Below are positions 13,097-23,966 of a DNA stretch of 64,000 nucleotides, one piece after another. The DNA is taken from the NCBI GenBank assembly GCA_036873135.1, contig JAPTYO010000004.1, positions 34,505,105-34,569,104 on the forward strand. Direction: 5' to 3'. The notes beneath the pieces are model-generated. The model made no database searches. It was not told where the DNA came from and saw only the letters and a list, made by a program, of their open reading frames with translations. A program made the position numbers and the translations under genes. The stretch is from Clarkia xantiana subsp. parviflora. Lineage: Eukaryota; Streptophyta; Magnoliopsida; Myrtales; Onagraceae. How positions within the stretch are numbered: position 1 is the first letter of the stretch; every line of letters starts with the position of its first letter.

Positions 13097-13260
13097 GGAG
13101 GAATTCTTCACTACATCGGTGGAATAGGTGGCCTCCACCTGGTAGCCCTTCATCCACTCAAACATTGACATGTGTTTTTAATTGTTATTACTTTTATTAT
13201 TATTTACACATGTCATTCTCTGAGTGGAGGGCGTGCCACCTGTTCCCTGTAGAATTTCTC
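13097..13260. mobile_element. MITE, about 164 bp, upstream of the PP2C gene
   Basis: The two halves are inverted copies. The left side carries GAGGAATTCTTC, AGGTGGC, CCACTCA and GACATGTGT; the right side carries ACACATGTC, TGAGTGGAGGGCG, GCCACCTGTT and GAATTTCTC. They flank an AT-rich centre. ATAAATAA lies on both sides (13089-13096 and 13261-13268), an 8-bp target duplication that suggests a hAT-type MITE; a MULE-type 9-bp duplication with one mismatch is also possible. Confidence 0.7.
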
Positions 13261-13268
13261 ATAAATAA

Positions 13269-14073
13269 CGTCATAACGTGTCGACTTCAGTGCCAGATCA
13301 GGGCAGGACAGGAGGGAAGCATTTTGCTCAACAAACACATCCACAACAGTTGCGAGGTGCGCTAAAGTCCTTCCTTGTTCTCCTTCTTTAGCTTCTTGCC
13401 TATGGCGGTTCGTTGAATCAGATTCTCCCTGAATCACTTCTCTGCTGCAGGATTACCCTGTTCAATACTCCAAGAGGTTTTTCTACTTGACTCTGGGATC
13501 ACTCAATTCATCCTCTGCTCTCAACTTGATCGTTTACTTTCCGCGGAGCTAAATCGTGCATGTAAAGCAATAGCAGCTTTCTTACTGTTAGTAGTCGAAT
13601 TGCTTTAGGATTTAGATTAGAACATGGTTTCTTGCTGCCATGGCAGTGAATAGAGCGCTCGCTATTCTGTTGGCTATTACGTTCACCAATTTATATGATA
13701 GACGGATAGACACTCGAAATCAGCTTATTTTACACTCATATGCTCGAATTGTCCATAGATGTTGAGGTTAGGCGGATCCATCATAGATGATGCTAACTCG
13801 GTTATTGAATAAGTGATGATGCATGAGTGACTTGAATGCAAGGAATTCAGTCTGCAAGATGCAGCGCTGACAACGTAGTCTCAATATTGTCTGATTGAGA
13901 AATTTCTGTCAATGGTTTTATACGAGTAGGATTGTATGTTGAATTGATGGTACTATTATAGCAGCAAAAGAAAGCATCATATTTGATATTTGAGTTTTAG
14001 GCTAATCTTCCATTTCACAGTGTTGACTGCCATATTCATTAAATTTTGTAGTTACTGGGTGAATTTGTTAGAA
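13269..14073 (+). promoter_or_regulatory. PP2C promoter and 5' leader region
   Basis: No protein-coding signal. CT-rich leader-like sequence occurs at 13365-13530, and pyrimidine-rich acceptor-like sites (such as TTTCACAG ending at 14020) precede the start codon. A 5' UTR intron is therefore likely, as in related plant PP2C genes, but its borders cannot be fixed from sequence alone. Confidence 0.45.
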
Positions 14074-17027
14074 ATGGGCGTGTACTTGAGTACTCCTAAA
14101 ACTGAGAAATTTTCGGAAGATGGTGAGAATGATCGGCTTAGATTTGGCTTATCATCCATGCAAGGATGGCGCTCAACTATGGAGGATGCTGTGAGTACTA
14201 AGTCCATCTTCATTTTTTTAGTATTAAAAGCTTTGCTGGTGCTATTATAATGATGAACTCTTTTGCTAGCATGCTGCCTACCCTGATCTGGACTCTACCA
14301 CCTCATTCTTTGGTGTTTATGATGGTCATGGAGGTAAAACAGTATTCTTTTCTTAATACCTATTCTGGTTCTGTTTGCATTTCTTATACACTGTAGATTT
14401 GGTTATGTGTAGTACCTAATTTTCTCAATTCTTGGCTACTTTTTTCTGGTAGTATTTCATTTTGTTGTTCCTATCTCTATTCGTTATGTCTGAGAGTGTA
14501 AGTCAATGTATTGTCTTGAGCCTCTTATGCTCTGCTATGGTTTTCCTCTGGGATTGAACTTTTACTCGGTGTTTTTATTATTATTATAAAATCATGGGAA
14601 GTTTTTGGGATATGGAAATGCAGGATGGATGAGATTGATTTTATGATTCTTGCACATGCCATACCTACTAGGGTTCTCATTTTTTTTTTTTTTAACTTAA
14701 CAGGTAAGGTGGTGGCGAAGTTCTGCGCCAAATTTCTTCACCGCCAGCTAATAAAGAATGAAGCATATGCTGCTGGTGATATTGTAACTTCTGTTCAGAG
14801 AGCTTTTTTCAGGTCTCACCATTCTCTGTTTGAGTTTCCAGTTCGTCTTTTGAACCGATTCTTATGATTATTAAGGGTGGCAGCAGAGTAATTAGTATAT
14901 TGACTATGTTGATCGCTTCTCTGAAGTTACTCTTGGTTGCTAAGATCTGTAGCTTCTGTCTTAAGGGGAAGAAATTGGACTTGTACTTTTTTAGTATAAT
15001 TCTTTTGGTCAGTGATACGAAGTATTTCTCGGGCAGGATGGATGAAATGATGCGTGGTCAAAGAGGATGGAGAGAATTAGCTGTTCTGGGTGATAAATTA
15101 AACAAATTTTCTGGAATGGTGGAAGGCCTGATATGGTCACCTAGAGGTTCTGATGCGAATGGCCGAGTCGATGATTGGGCTTTTGAGGAGGTTAGGGAGC
15201 TGAGATAGTTATACAAACTACTTTTTTCATATTTTAGTTATTCGCTTTACAGCTTTTAAGCTTCAAAAAAATTTCTTTGGAGATTTTTTTGCTGCTTTAT
15301 TTCAGTTTCGCTTGATTACTTCAGAGGATTATAATATGTAATCCTGTTTGCTTTGCCAGGGTCCTCATTCTGATTTTTCTGGACCAACATCTGGATGTAC
15401 TGCATGTGTTGCAATAATAAGAAATAACCAACTCATTGTTGCAAATGCCGGTGATTCTCGTTGTGTAATATCAAGGAAGGGTCAGGTAATCCATTTCACA
15501 GCACTAGACTCATCTGTTTATTTGTTTGATTTGTACATATATTTTTGTTTGAATGATTAGATATTTTACCTCTGTAAGTTTAGGGTCTTGAAGGTGGAGC
15601 CTTGTTTTCTTTAGATAGATGCATATTTGATTTCGGAATTCATATATGGCATCTTGCCCTTGTATATATATATAATTCAAATATTTCTCAATTCCAAATT
15701 ATTATACTGGACTTAAATATAGATGCACATATCGGGATTATGAAGATTTGACATGGTTTGTATACATTGTCTGTCCTATGTTTAGGCATACAATCTTTCT
15801 CTAGATCATAAACCTGATTTGGAAGTTGAAAGGGACCGGATCATAAAAGCAGGCGGTTTTATTCATGCTGGACGAGTTAATGGGAGTTTGAATCTAGCTC
15901 GAGCTATAGGTGAGTCCTGGCCACTCACCATTCTTTTACCAGAAAAACAAAGAAAACTTTTCTGCTGTATCCTTTGTTATACTGCATGAATGTTCATACC
16001 TCATCAAAATAGGCCAGGATCATGTTGTAGGAAATGGAAATTGAATTGCCTTAAAGATACTTCATTTGAATCTATGGTGGACCAAATTTGTCTTGTCTTA
16101 CCTCTTACTGGCATACTGCATTGTGCAGGTGATATGGAATTCAAGCAGAACAAATTTTTGTCTCCTGAAAAGCAGATTGTTACAGCCAATCCTGATGTGA
16201 ATACGGTGAGATAGTACATACACCAGCCCCTAAAAGTATTTGTGTTAGTTGTATTTAAATCATAGTGACGTATTAATATTTTCTTTATCTGATATTTGTA
16301 TCAGGTGGATCTCTGTGATGATGATGAATTTTTTGTAGTAGCATGTGATGGCATCTGGTACGGACATTACTTTCTCATCTCACTTGACGAGTGACATTTT
16401 GTTGTTATTGGCAGTGGCACACCTTAAATAGAACTTGTACTTTATTTAACGTGGTATATTATAGGTAGGATGATAACAACAGATTATGTGAGCTTTGGTC
16501 TCATGATAAATGGGTTTTCCCTTCCCATTGTTTAACTTTTTGCGCGTGGTTCTATTACAGGGATTGCATGTCAAGCCAGCAGCTTGTGGACTTCATTCAT
16601 GAACAATTGAAATCGGTAAGGACTAGTTGAAACCATTCCACTTTCCCTTTTCTTCTTCTTCTACATTTGGACTGATACTTTTATAAGGTTCCTAACCTAA
16701 CTTGGGTGTAACTTTATATGTGGAGACAACAAACATGACTGTACTGTACTGTAGCATAATAATAAATAATAATAGATGAAGTAAATGGAATGAGAGTGTA
16801 TGCAGGAAAGCAAACTGTCTGGTGTGTGTGAGAAGGTAATGGACAAGTGTTTGGCTCCATCCACAGTTGGAGAAGGATGCGATAACATGACGATGATATT
16901 GGTCCAGTTCAAGAAACCACTCATCTCCACAGATGCAGCACCCTCTTCATCTCCATCCACTTCCGACAGGCGTGAACTAGAACAAGAAAACAAGGAACCG
17001 AACTCTAAGCAGCAGCACCACACATAA
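14074..17027 (+). CDS. Protein phosphatase 2C (PPM family, group of small MGVYLS-type plant PP2Cs)
   Basis: A Mg2+/Mn2+-dependent serine/threonine phosphatase. Coding exons: 14074-14190, 14270-14333, 14704-14812, 15037-15190, 15360-15485, 15786-15909, 16129-16205, 16305-16357, 16561-16615, 16806-17027; all introns are GT-AG with matching phases, giving 366 aa. The start [19 protein letters not shown] is the conserved N-terminus of this plant group and includes a likely N-myristoylation glycine at position 2. Catalytic motifs: RSTMEDA (33-39), FGVYDGHGG (53-61, metal-binding Asp57), [13 protein letters not shown] (271-276) and GCDNMT (317-322). The insert around residues 98-148 is typical of the subfamily. 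No key residue is missing and there are no stops. A MITE sits about 0.8 kb upstream of the ATG. The exact Arabidopsis counterpart is not assigned. Confidence 0.96.
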
Positions 17028-17330
17028 TGTTAAACAAAAACACTCTGATGCTGACTGAAAGAGGAACAGATGGTATAGGAGGCATGGTGATGTTGTCTTT
17101 AAGACCTATGAATGGTGTAGATAGATTTTGACTTTGGACCATAACATGTTAATTTGTATGTATATATGTTTGTGATAACTGGAAGAAGTGGCTTACTGAC
17201 CGACTGACTGGATCCTCAGAGTTTGATATTTGGTGGTCTTCTCTTCTGCACAAGTGGGAGTGTGGTGAAGGCAGGCTTTATCAAGAACACCTAAATTTGC
17301 CAACATTTTTTTGACCATTGTGCATTACTA
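17028..17330 (+). other. PP2C 3' UTR
   Basis: Non-coding sequence directly after the PP2C stop codon, TG/AG-rich and unlike the AT-rich spacer that follows. The end is a guess. Confidence 0.4.
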
Positions 17331-17856
17331 GTATTTGGAGGTTGCATATAACTAAAACCTAATAATCAAGATCCAATCTTTGTCAATTCTGTCAAACAAA
17401 TATAACCATCAATTGGTAGGTCTACAAATTAGGTTCAAGCAAATAGTTAATTTACTTTAATGTTTTTATTTTTGGTAAACAACTTTCATCGCCAATTAAA
17501 ACTTTAAGGGTCTTCCGAAGAAATCTCATTAGGGGTGGTAGTTTAAGCACGTTACGGAGGCCAATACTAACACAATATGCAAAAATTGTGTTTTGGTTAA
17601 AGGTATATTCGAGTCTTGCTAAATTTTGCCTTGCCAGACTTTCATTTTGTTTAGGAATTTTAAAACGATGGGATTATACGATTTTAACACGATGCATTCA
17701 AAATCATTATAAGAACAAAATTCCAAAGAACTTACATATCTATTATATAAGACATGTAGATAAAACCATATCAAATTATTGTGTTTCTGTAATTTTTATT
17801 ATTATTATAGTAGATATTAATTTAAAACAATTACTCTAAGTTTATAATAAATTATT
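17331..17856. other. Intergenic sequence, nothing recognised
   Basis: AT-rich spacer. An 83-codon open frame (17588-17839) shows no family resemblance and I do not accept it as a gene. Confidence 0.4.
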
Positions 17857-18206
17857 GGGTTAATGTAATTTTGGTACCATATGTTTCACCGTTTTTTTCT
17901 TTTGTTATCATATATTTTTTTTTCCGTATATTTTTGGTACCAAACGTTTGAATTTTGTATACTTTTGGTACATCATATAGTTGACAGTTATTTTTTACCT
18001 TTAAATCGCATGTGCAAGTCACGTGATCCACGCTAAACTTTTAATTTTGTTCAGTCCCCTAATTCATCCCTAACTTTTATTTTGTTCAATTTAGTCCCAA
18101 AGAACCCAAATCGAACTATTAACCTCGATGGATTTAGTCCGACCCTGGTCGAGATTCCCCGACCTTGTCGGACCTAGCCCTGGGCTAGGTCCTAGCTAGG
18201 TCCAAT
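17857..18206. mobile_element. One arm of a GGGTTAA-type foldback DNA element, truncated
   Basis: From GGGTTAATG at 17857 the sequence follows the left arm of the complete element at 55487-56081: repeated TTTTGGTACC blocks, then GCATGTGCAAGTCACGTGATC, then CTAAACTTTTAATTTTGTTCA and TTTATTTTGTTCAATTTAGTC. The matching right arm is missing; a gypsy-type LTR follows instead. Confidence 0.65.
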
Positions 18207-18652
18207 TGTCACACTCAGGATTGTGTTAACACAATCTGGACCTCCGGATTGCCGCCCTCGACGCGCGTATTTTTCCAACGTGTTCTTACAATAAGTTAGA
18301 GTTTTCTGATAGTCAACCTTGATCAAACCAGATGACGGTTCACACTTTCCTTTAAACCGGCGTCGAACCGCACAAAAACCGGGAGGTTCTAATGTTGTCT
18401 ATAAATAGGGAACCTAGGCCATCCATTTTTACTTTACATTCACTGGATATTGGCTTAAGAACTCTGACTTCTCTCTAGCTTTCTCTCTCTAGAATTCTCA
18501 TTTTAGCATCGGAGAGGGCTCAACCGGCACCACCCCCTCTGTGCTGGTTACTGCCCCTATGTGCAGGTCCGGACGACAAGCATGAAGTTATGAGTGTGAA
18601 GCTGAAGGACCAAACACAGCGAACAAATTGAAGATTCGTCGAGTCTGTTACA
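18207..18652 (+). repeat. Gypsy-type LTR, isolated
   Basis: Bounded by TGTCACACTC at the start and CTGTTACA at the end. It contains a TATA box TATAAATAGG at 18400, followed by CTCTCTAGCTTTCTCTCTCTAGAA. That leader is also seen, inverted, in the LTR at 11914-12602, so the two belong to related families. No adjacent gypsy coding sequence is present. Confidence 0.5.
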
Positions 18653-18654
18653 TC

Positions 18655-18880
18655 AAGCGGGTTCGGACGAAACAACATGCTTAGAAGATATCATCACATA
18701 TAATCGGATTAGAGCAGAACATAAATTATATCAGTTTCTCAATGCAATTGATCGACAATATGATTCGATTAAAAGAGAAATACTCCGATTAGAACCACTT
18801 CCCTCCGTTGAAGAAGCATACGCTGCTGATCGGAAGGAGACTGCCCATCAGAATATTCTTGGGTCGAGTCCGAGAATGTT
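18655..18880 (+). pseudogene. Ty1/copia gag fragment
   Basis: Read in plus, the segment gives KLYQFLNAIDRQYDSIKREI followed by LRLEPLPSVEEAYAADRKE, the conserved second half of a copia Gag (UBN2-type: YQFL..L...YD.I...IL...PLPS...AY). It is cut at 18881 by the start of a copia LTR. Confidence 0.75.
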
Positions 18881-19470
18881 TGTTGGCATTTAAAGTAAAT
18901 GGGCCGCTGTAATTGGAGCCCATTAATATAAGCCCAACATTCTAAGCACAATTGGGGTATGACACCATATGGGATTTCGGGTCAGCCGAAATCCTCATGG
19001 GACATACGCGGTCCATGTGGGCCGGCCCAATTGAGCATGTGGTGCGCCGAATATTGAAAATACCCACCAAGAGTTTTTCTCACCTCCTCTAGTAAATAAG
19101 AGGTGTTAGGGATTTTTTGGGGTTGGTCATTCTCTCCCTTTTAGTAGTCTCAAAGAAATCCCCTCTCCTAGACACAAGGAGTTTCGGCCGAAACATATCA
19201 CACCAAGAGTAGGTGCCGAATTACTTCAAGTATTTCACCCTGGAAATCCATCCAGCAACCGGATTGAAAGAGGCTTTGTTGTGGAGACCATTTCCTTCGG
19301 ATTGCCTACTTAACAAGAGTCACCGAAGGACACCGTCCGACATTCCGTGAACTCTTGTTGACATCTTGGGCTACGGATTGCGATATAGGTATATGTACCC
19401 TTTCTGCTGCGTATTAGTTACCTGGCATGTATCTAGTTTTGATCCATATTAATTCTCCCTAAAACCAACA
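18881..19470 (+). repeat. 5' LTR of the copia element
   Basis: 590 bp, TG...CA. Shares GGGCCGCTGTAAT / GGGTCGCTGTAAT, ATTAATATAAGCCCAACAT and GAGGTGTTAGGGATTT with the 3' LTR. Many small differences between the two show an old insertion. Confidence 0.82.
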
Positions 19471-19484
19471 GTGGTATCAGAGCC
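19471..19484 (+). other. Primer-binding site (initiator tRNA-Met)
   Basis: GTGGTATCAGAGCC directly follows the LTR terminus CCAACA. TGGTATCAGAGC is the standard plant copia primer site. Confidence 0.85.
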
Positions 19485-21108
19485 TGTGTAGGGTGTTCAT
19501 GATTTTACTAAAAACATATTTTTTTTTTTAATCAAAATAGGACTTTTGATTTTTAATCGAGGTAAAATTTGATCTAGAAAATTGCTCACCAACCCCTAAG
19601 GGTCGCGGCGGCCACGACCAAGCCACCAGCGGCTCTGGCCTCCCGTGGCGACGGAATATGGGGCGGCCACGGTTGGTCGTCGCGACGTCAAATCGCGACA
19701 TTAATTACCGATATATTCAGTGCATATTTTAAGGGATATTTGAATATTTGGAGATAATTAGTTACCTTAAAAGATTGAGAATATTTATTTACTGATAGAT
19801 TTTATCTTTAGTGGAGAATCAAATCAGTTATAGATATATTGCGCAGTAATTATCTGTAGGGTAATATCTATTATAATTAATATTACTTGACGACTAAGTT
19901 AAGTTTTTAGCGGATACAAAATCCTACTTAGCCACCAAGTAATTAGGGTTCCGGACCGGGTCGGTTTGGACTGGAACCCAAATGCGTAACCGGGTCGAGT
20001 CGACCGACCCAGATAACCAAAGTGGGATCCGAACCGATTCGGGTCCCACCAGGTCAAACGGGTGGCCAAACCCGACTCGAAATTCTCAATCGGTCCGACC
20101 CGGGTCGGGTCGAGTTGGACCAGGTGGGCTAATGGGTCAGGTTAAACCCGACTCGTTTCGAGTAAAACCTGAACCGAACCGGATAGGACCGGACCGGGTC
20201 CAACCGGTCGGACCGGGTTGACTGAACTGGACCGGTTTGACAGAACCAGACCGGTTCGAGTGACTGAATTTAAGTCGGGTCAAATTTAAAATCCAAATGT
20301 TTTTTAACTTTAAAATTACCTACACATTGCAAATTGATTTGATATTTACACGTTCTAATCAAACCCGATGCCCAGTTTCAGTTATGGTGATGAATCTCGG
20401 AAATTGCATGATTATGGGAGTGAATCATTTAGAGGGTTGAATTGCAATTGTTATATATTGATATAAATGCATGTTAGAATTGAGTCTTGACTATGTCAAA
20501 CTAGCTGGATATTGCATGTTTAGGGGCAGAGCCCTGTTGTCAATTAATGAGTTGCGCACTAGGATAAACATGCTATATTAAGTGATCTTGATAGGATACA
20601 TGTCTAGATGTACGTGTGATTTTGAAAGAATGAATTGCAAGTCAACCCCAAATATTTTAAAACGATATTCAGTCGCCAAATATGTATGTTTGATGTGAAA
20701 TGACTACGCATGATGCGTATGCATGATAGTTTCAGGATATGGCCGCATTTGATAATTTTCCGGTGAAGTAGAATTATGTATGCTTGCATGAGAAATCCTC
20801 GAAACATTTTAAAAGAGCATTGTGAAAGCCAGGATCGGGTGTATGTAAAAACTCAATGTTCTGGTTAAAATAGCGATTAAACTATTTTTTCAAAGAGACT
20901 GATCTATTAGAAAGGAGACGCCGGCAGCGTGAACTCTTTACACGGCCCCCTTCCATTGGTTTACTGGATGTCGTTTAGGCTAGATGACTGAGGAATCATT
21001 TTATGTCGCTTTCTATCTCATAGATATCTGATGTAAGCAATTCTTTTCAAAAAAATTTAAATTGTCACCCTGATTTTTCGCAAATTTTTGTACATGTGTT
21101 AGTTTTTA
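19485..21108 (+). other. Untranslated leader of the copia element, with a CCGGT/CCGAC-rich block
   Basis: A long non-coding leader between primer site and gag. Positions 19940-20280 are rich in short GGGTCGG, CCGACCC and ACCGGACCGG words. The minus-strand relative has a comparable block at about 58980-59250 and shares other leader segments (such as the GGGCAGAGCCCTG region near 20525). The leader is therefore a family feature and not a chance insertion. Confidence 0.6.
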
Positions 21109-21564
21109 ATGGCTGAAAGAGTGCAATTCTATATTCCTCACAATCTTGATGGTGAGAACTATGATGCTTGGAGTAGCTATGTGAAGTATCTCCTCGATGC
21201 TAAGGGCATCTATCAGTGTATTGATGCGAAAGCATAGAGGACTATAATGGATGAATATGGTATTCCGTGTCCCAATCAAGGGAGGAGGTTCTTTAATGAT
21301 CTGGAAGCGACAGTGGTGATACTTTCAACCTTGACTCAAGAGGTTGTAGAAGACTTCAAATGCAACAACACTGCATTACAACTTTGGTGTTCCCTTTGCA
21401 TCCGCTTCGGTGGAGGCAAGGCCGCTAAAGCTAGAAATATCTTGGTTGAGTATGATGATCTTCTCTCCATGGATGCTAGTGTAAAAGCCGCTCGAGAGCT
21501 TCAGGATGAAAGATCAACATGGAGGAGAATATTTCTCATATTGAATAGGTATCCCCTGCCATAG
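21109..21564 (+). pseudogene. Copia gag-like ORF with one in-frame stop
   Basis: Starts MAERVQFYIPHNLDGENYDAW, a plant copia Gag-like N-terminus (the NLDG.NYDAWS..V type). An in-frame TAG sits at 21235-21237, after which the frame continues through NQGRR...AL QLWCSLCIRFGGGKAAKARN and ELQDERSTWRRIF. The minus-strand relative at 57148-58045 aligns across the whole length and has no stop at this position, so the TAG is a local mutation. Confidence 0.7.
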
Positions 21565-21849
21565 TTTGTTGACGATGAAGGACTCACTTACTTGATTAAA
21601 TCAATTAAGTATACCATGAGTCTATTCAAGGACAGTAATCATAGGAGATCGAGGGAAGTCTACCATGATCTACGTATATCATGGAGAGAACCGGACCACA
21701 GAGGTTCTAAATGAATATCTGGTGGGTCACAACACTGTTGATAAAGTGTGTCTCAGGTACGCCTCATTTGTCATGCATATAAAGCTGTAAACGATTTTAT
21801 TCAAACACAGATCATCTGTTGTCATTCACTCGTGAATATTTTGAGGTGT

Positions 21850-22075
21850 GGTGTTTGGCATGGCTCAGAGTTCTTGACTATCTTTTAAGTACCATAGTAG
21901 GACGAAACACATTGATGTTAAATACAACTATGCGAAGAGTATGGTAGAAGACAAACTGATCACAATTGAATACAAGTCCTCTAAGAGTATGGTGGCAGAC
22001 CCATTGGCAAAACATTTACGCTGGGATATTTACGAAAAGCACGTCAAAATGCTTGGACTGTGTAGGGTTTAGGAG
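21850..22075 (+). pseudogene. Copia RNase H C-terminal remnant
   Basis: Reads TKHIDVKYNYAKSMVEDKLI, then a SMVADPLAKHL block and KHVKMLGL. This is the highly conserved end of the copia polyprotein (RTKHID..YH..R..V, ADI/ADPLTK, K...LG). It directly follows gag-derived sequence, so the middle of the polyprotein is deleted. Confidence 0.85.
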
Positions 22076-23015
22076 GCTTGTAATGTGGCATTAACATTTT
22101 TAAAATTTGAAGTAATATTTGAATGAAAGAATTACAATTTGAGTTTATGATTTTACGACATCATAATGACTAAATTACATCGGATGCACGGTCTATAAAC
22201 TAGTCGTAGGAGTGTAAAACCTCCCAACAAAATATGTCGAATGTGGACCTTGCCTCGTCACACAGGCACGGTCATCTTGATGGAGGGGAAACCTCAGCCA
22301 TGTCAAGACCGGCTAAGAACCATGGTATTTTGAAAGTTAAACCTGGTTAAGCAAAAACGATCATTTGGTTTCGGAACTACACGACATGATCATTGTTTTG
22401 CAGATCGCCGTGATGAACTATGTTCGTCAATCACACATTCTAGGCTAGATGATAATTTACGATAGCATATGACATTTCTCATTCCTGACAATATGTAAGC
22501 TCATGTTATACTATCGACGCGCACTTTATACTACGCGTGCCATGTTCGACCACGGGGTCAGGCTCGGTTGTGCTAGGTAGAATCTTCCGAAAGTGACCAA
22601 GTTTTGGAAACTGGTTGAGTATAAGTAAGGATATGAGCAATGAGGATGGTCATGTACACCTTAATTCTCCGACTCTTGTATTCACTAGGTGGCCACCAAC
22701 CAGATATTAGTTGAAGGTTTAGAATACTTGTGCGGATGCATTTGATAAGTGTTCCTATGAGGAAACTAGGCAATTGGAGAATAACAATTGACCAGGGATA
22801 CAACGCGACACAGAGAAGAAACGGGTTGGGAATCAACGTTCCATGGACGCTACAAGACTCTTAACCGATGAGTAGCACGTTGTCTGTTGTGTCTAATGGT
22901 CGCACGACAAACCTCGTATGAACAATTCGGGAACTGGACTGGATCAAAGAATAAGTGTTGATGTGTTGGTCGACAACATATTAACAGGCATCCTCCCATT
23001 CCGGCGAATGGGAGA
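22076..23015 (+). other. Copia 3' untranslated interior up to the polypurine tract
   Basis: No coding potential between the RNase H end and the 3' LTR. Short opposing frames (such as 22573-22836 minus) show no family features. It ends with the purine-rich GAATGGGAGA next to the LTR. Confidence 0.5.
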
Positions 23016-23566
23016 TGTTGGCATTTGATGAATGGGTCGCTGTAATATGAGCCAATTAATATAAGCCCAACATCCTAAGTATACTTGGGTAATGTCACAT
23101 TAATGATTTTGGGCTAGGCCTAAATTCCAATTTACATGAGAGGCCCAAAATTGGGCATTCCTAATTATACATGGCCGACCGAAATACGGATTAATTCCCT
23201 AGGTGGGTTTTAACCCACCACCTCTTATAAATAGAGAGTGTTAGGGATTTCTTGAAGGTTAATCACTTTCTCAGTTTTCGAAATTACCTCATCACAAGGA
23301 GGTGCCGAAATTTTCAATCAATTTACCTCGGAGATCCATCCCAGCGACCAGATTGAAAAGAGACTTTACTGTGGAGACTATAGTTTGTAGGTTGCTCCTT
23401 CACAAGAGTTCCTACAGGACCCGTCCGGCAGATCGTGAACTCTCTGTGACACTCCTGGGCAACGAAAAGCAACAATTGTATGTACCTTCTTTCCGTTGCG
23501 TAATTTGTTACATAGAATGCACCATGTGGTTTTTGTTTCCGTAGTTATCGTCACCTAATTCCAACA
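23016..23566 (+). repeat. 3' LTR of the copia element
   Basis: 551 bp from TGTTGGCATTTGATG to ATTCCAACA; aligns with 18881-19470. Confidence 0.8.
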
Positions 23567-23569
23567 GGG

Positions 23570-23966
23570 CTTTGCTCACCTACTCTTATAAATAAGAGGT
23601 GTTAGGGGATTTCTTAAAGTTAATCACTTTCTCCATTTTAGTTGAGATAAAAGAAATCCCCTCTCCCTCACATCAAAGTTTCGGCCGAACCATTCCTCAC
23701 TAAAGGTGTTCGAAATTGTATTAACAATTTACCCCAGAGATCCAACCCAGCAAAAGGATTGAAGAGGCTTTGCTGTGGAGACCATAGCTTGTGGATTGCT
23801 CTTCAACAAGGGTTCCCGTAGGACACCGTCCGGCAGATCATGAGCTCCCCGGTGACGTTCTTGTCCTACGGAAAGCAAAACTGGTATGTGCTCCCTTTCC
23901 GCTGCGTAATTAGTTTACCAAGCATGTACACGTGTTTTAATATGTAACTGTATCCCCTAAGTCCAT
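23570..23966 (+). repeat. Truncated second copy of the same copia LTR
   Basis: Starts abruptly in the middle of the LTR (TTTGCTCACCTACTCTTATA) and follows the R/U5 part of the neighbouring LTR through GGTGTTAGGGGATTTC, CGGCCGAACC and GCTTTGCTGTGGAGACCAT. Ends near CCCTAAGTCCATCA. It abuts the full 3' LTR, consistent with an older copy broken by the insertion or with a recombination event. Confidence 0.65.

Larger units (their letters stand above)
18881..23566 (+). mobile_element. Internally deleted Ty1/copia retrotransposon
   Basis: Two LTRs (18881-19470 and 23016-23566) both start TGTTGGCATTT and end CCAACA. A primer-binding site for initiator tRNA-Met follows the first LTR, and a purine-rich tract (GAATGGGAGA) precedes the second. 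The interior keeps a gag-like reading frame and the last part of the RNase H domain. Protease, integrase and most of reverse transcriptase are missing. The 5-bp flanks (ATGTT and GGGCT) do not match, so inter-element recombination or later rearrangement is likely. Confidence 0.82.

Noticed and set aside
19471..19484. Possible tRNA gene piece
   Set aside because: It is a 14-bp primer-binding site next to an LTR and not a tRNA gene.
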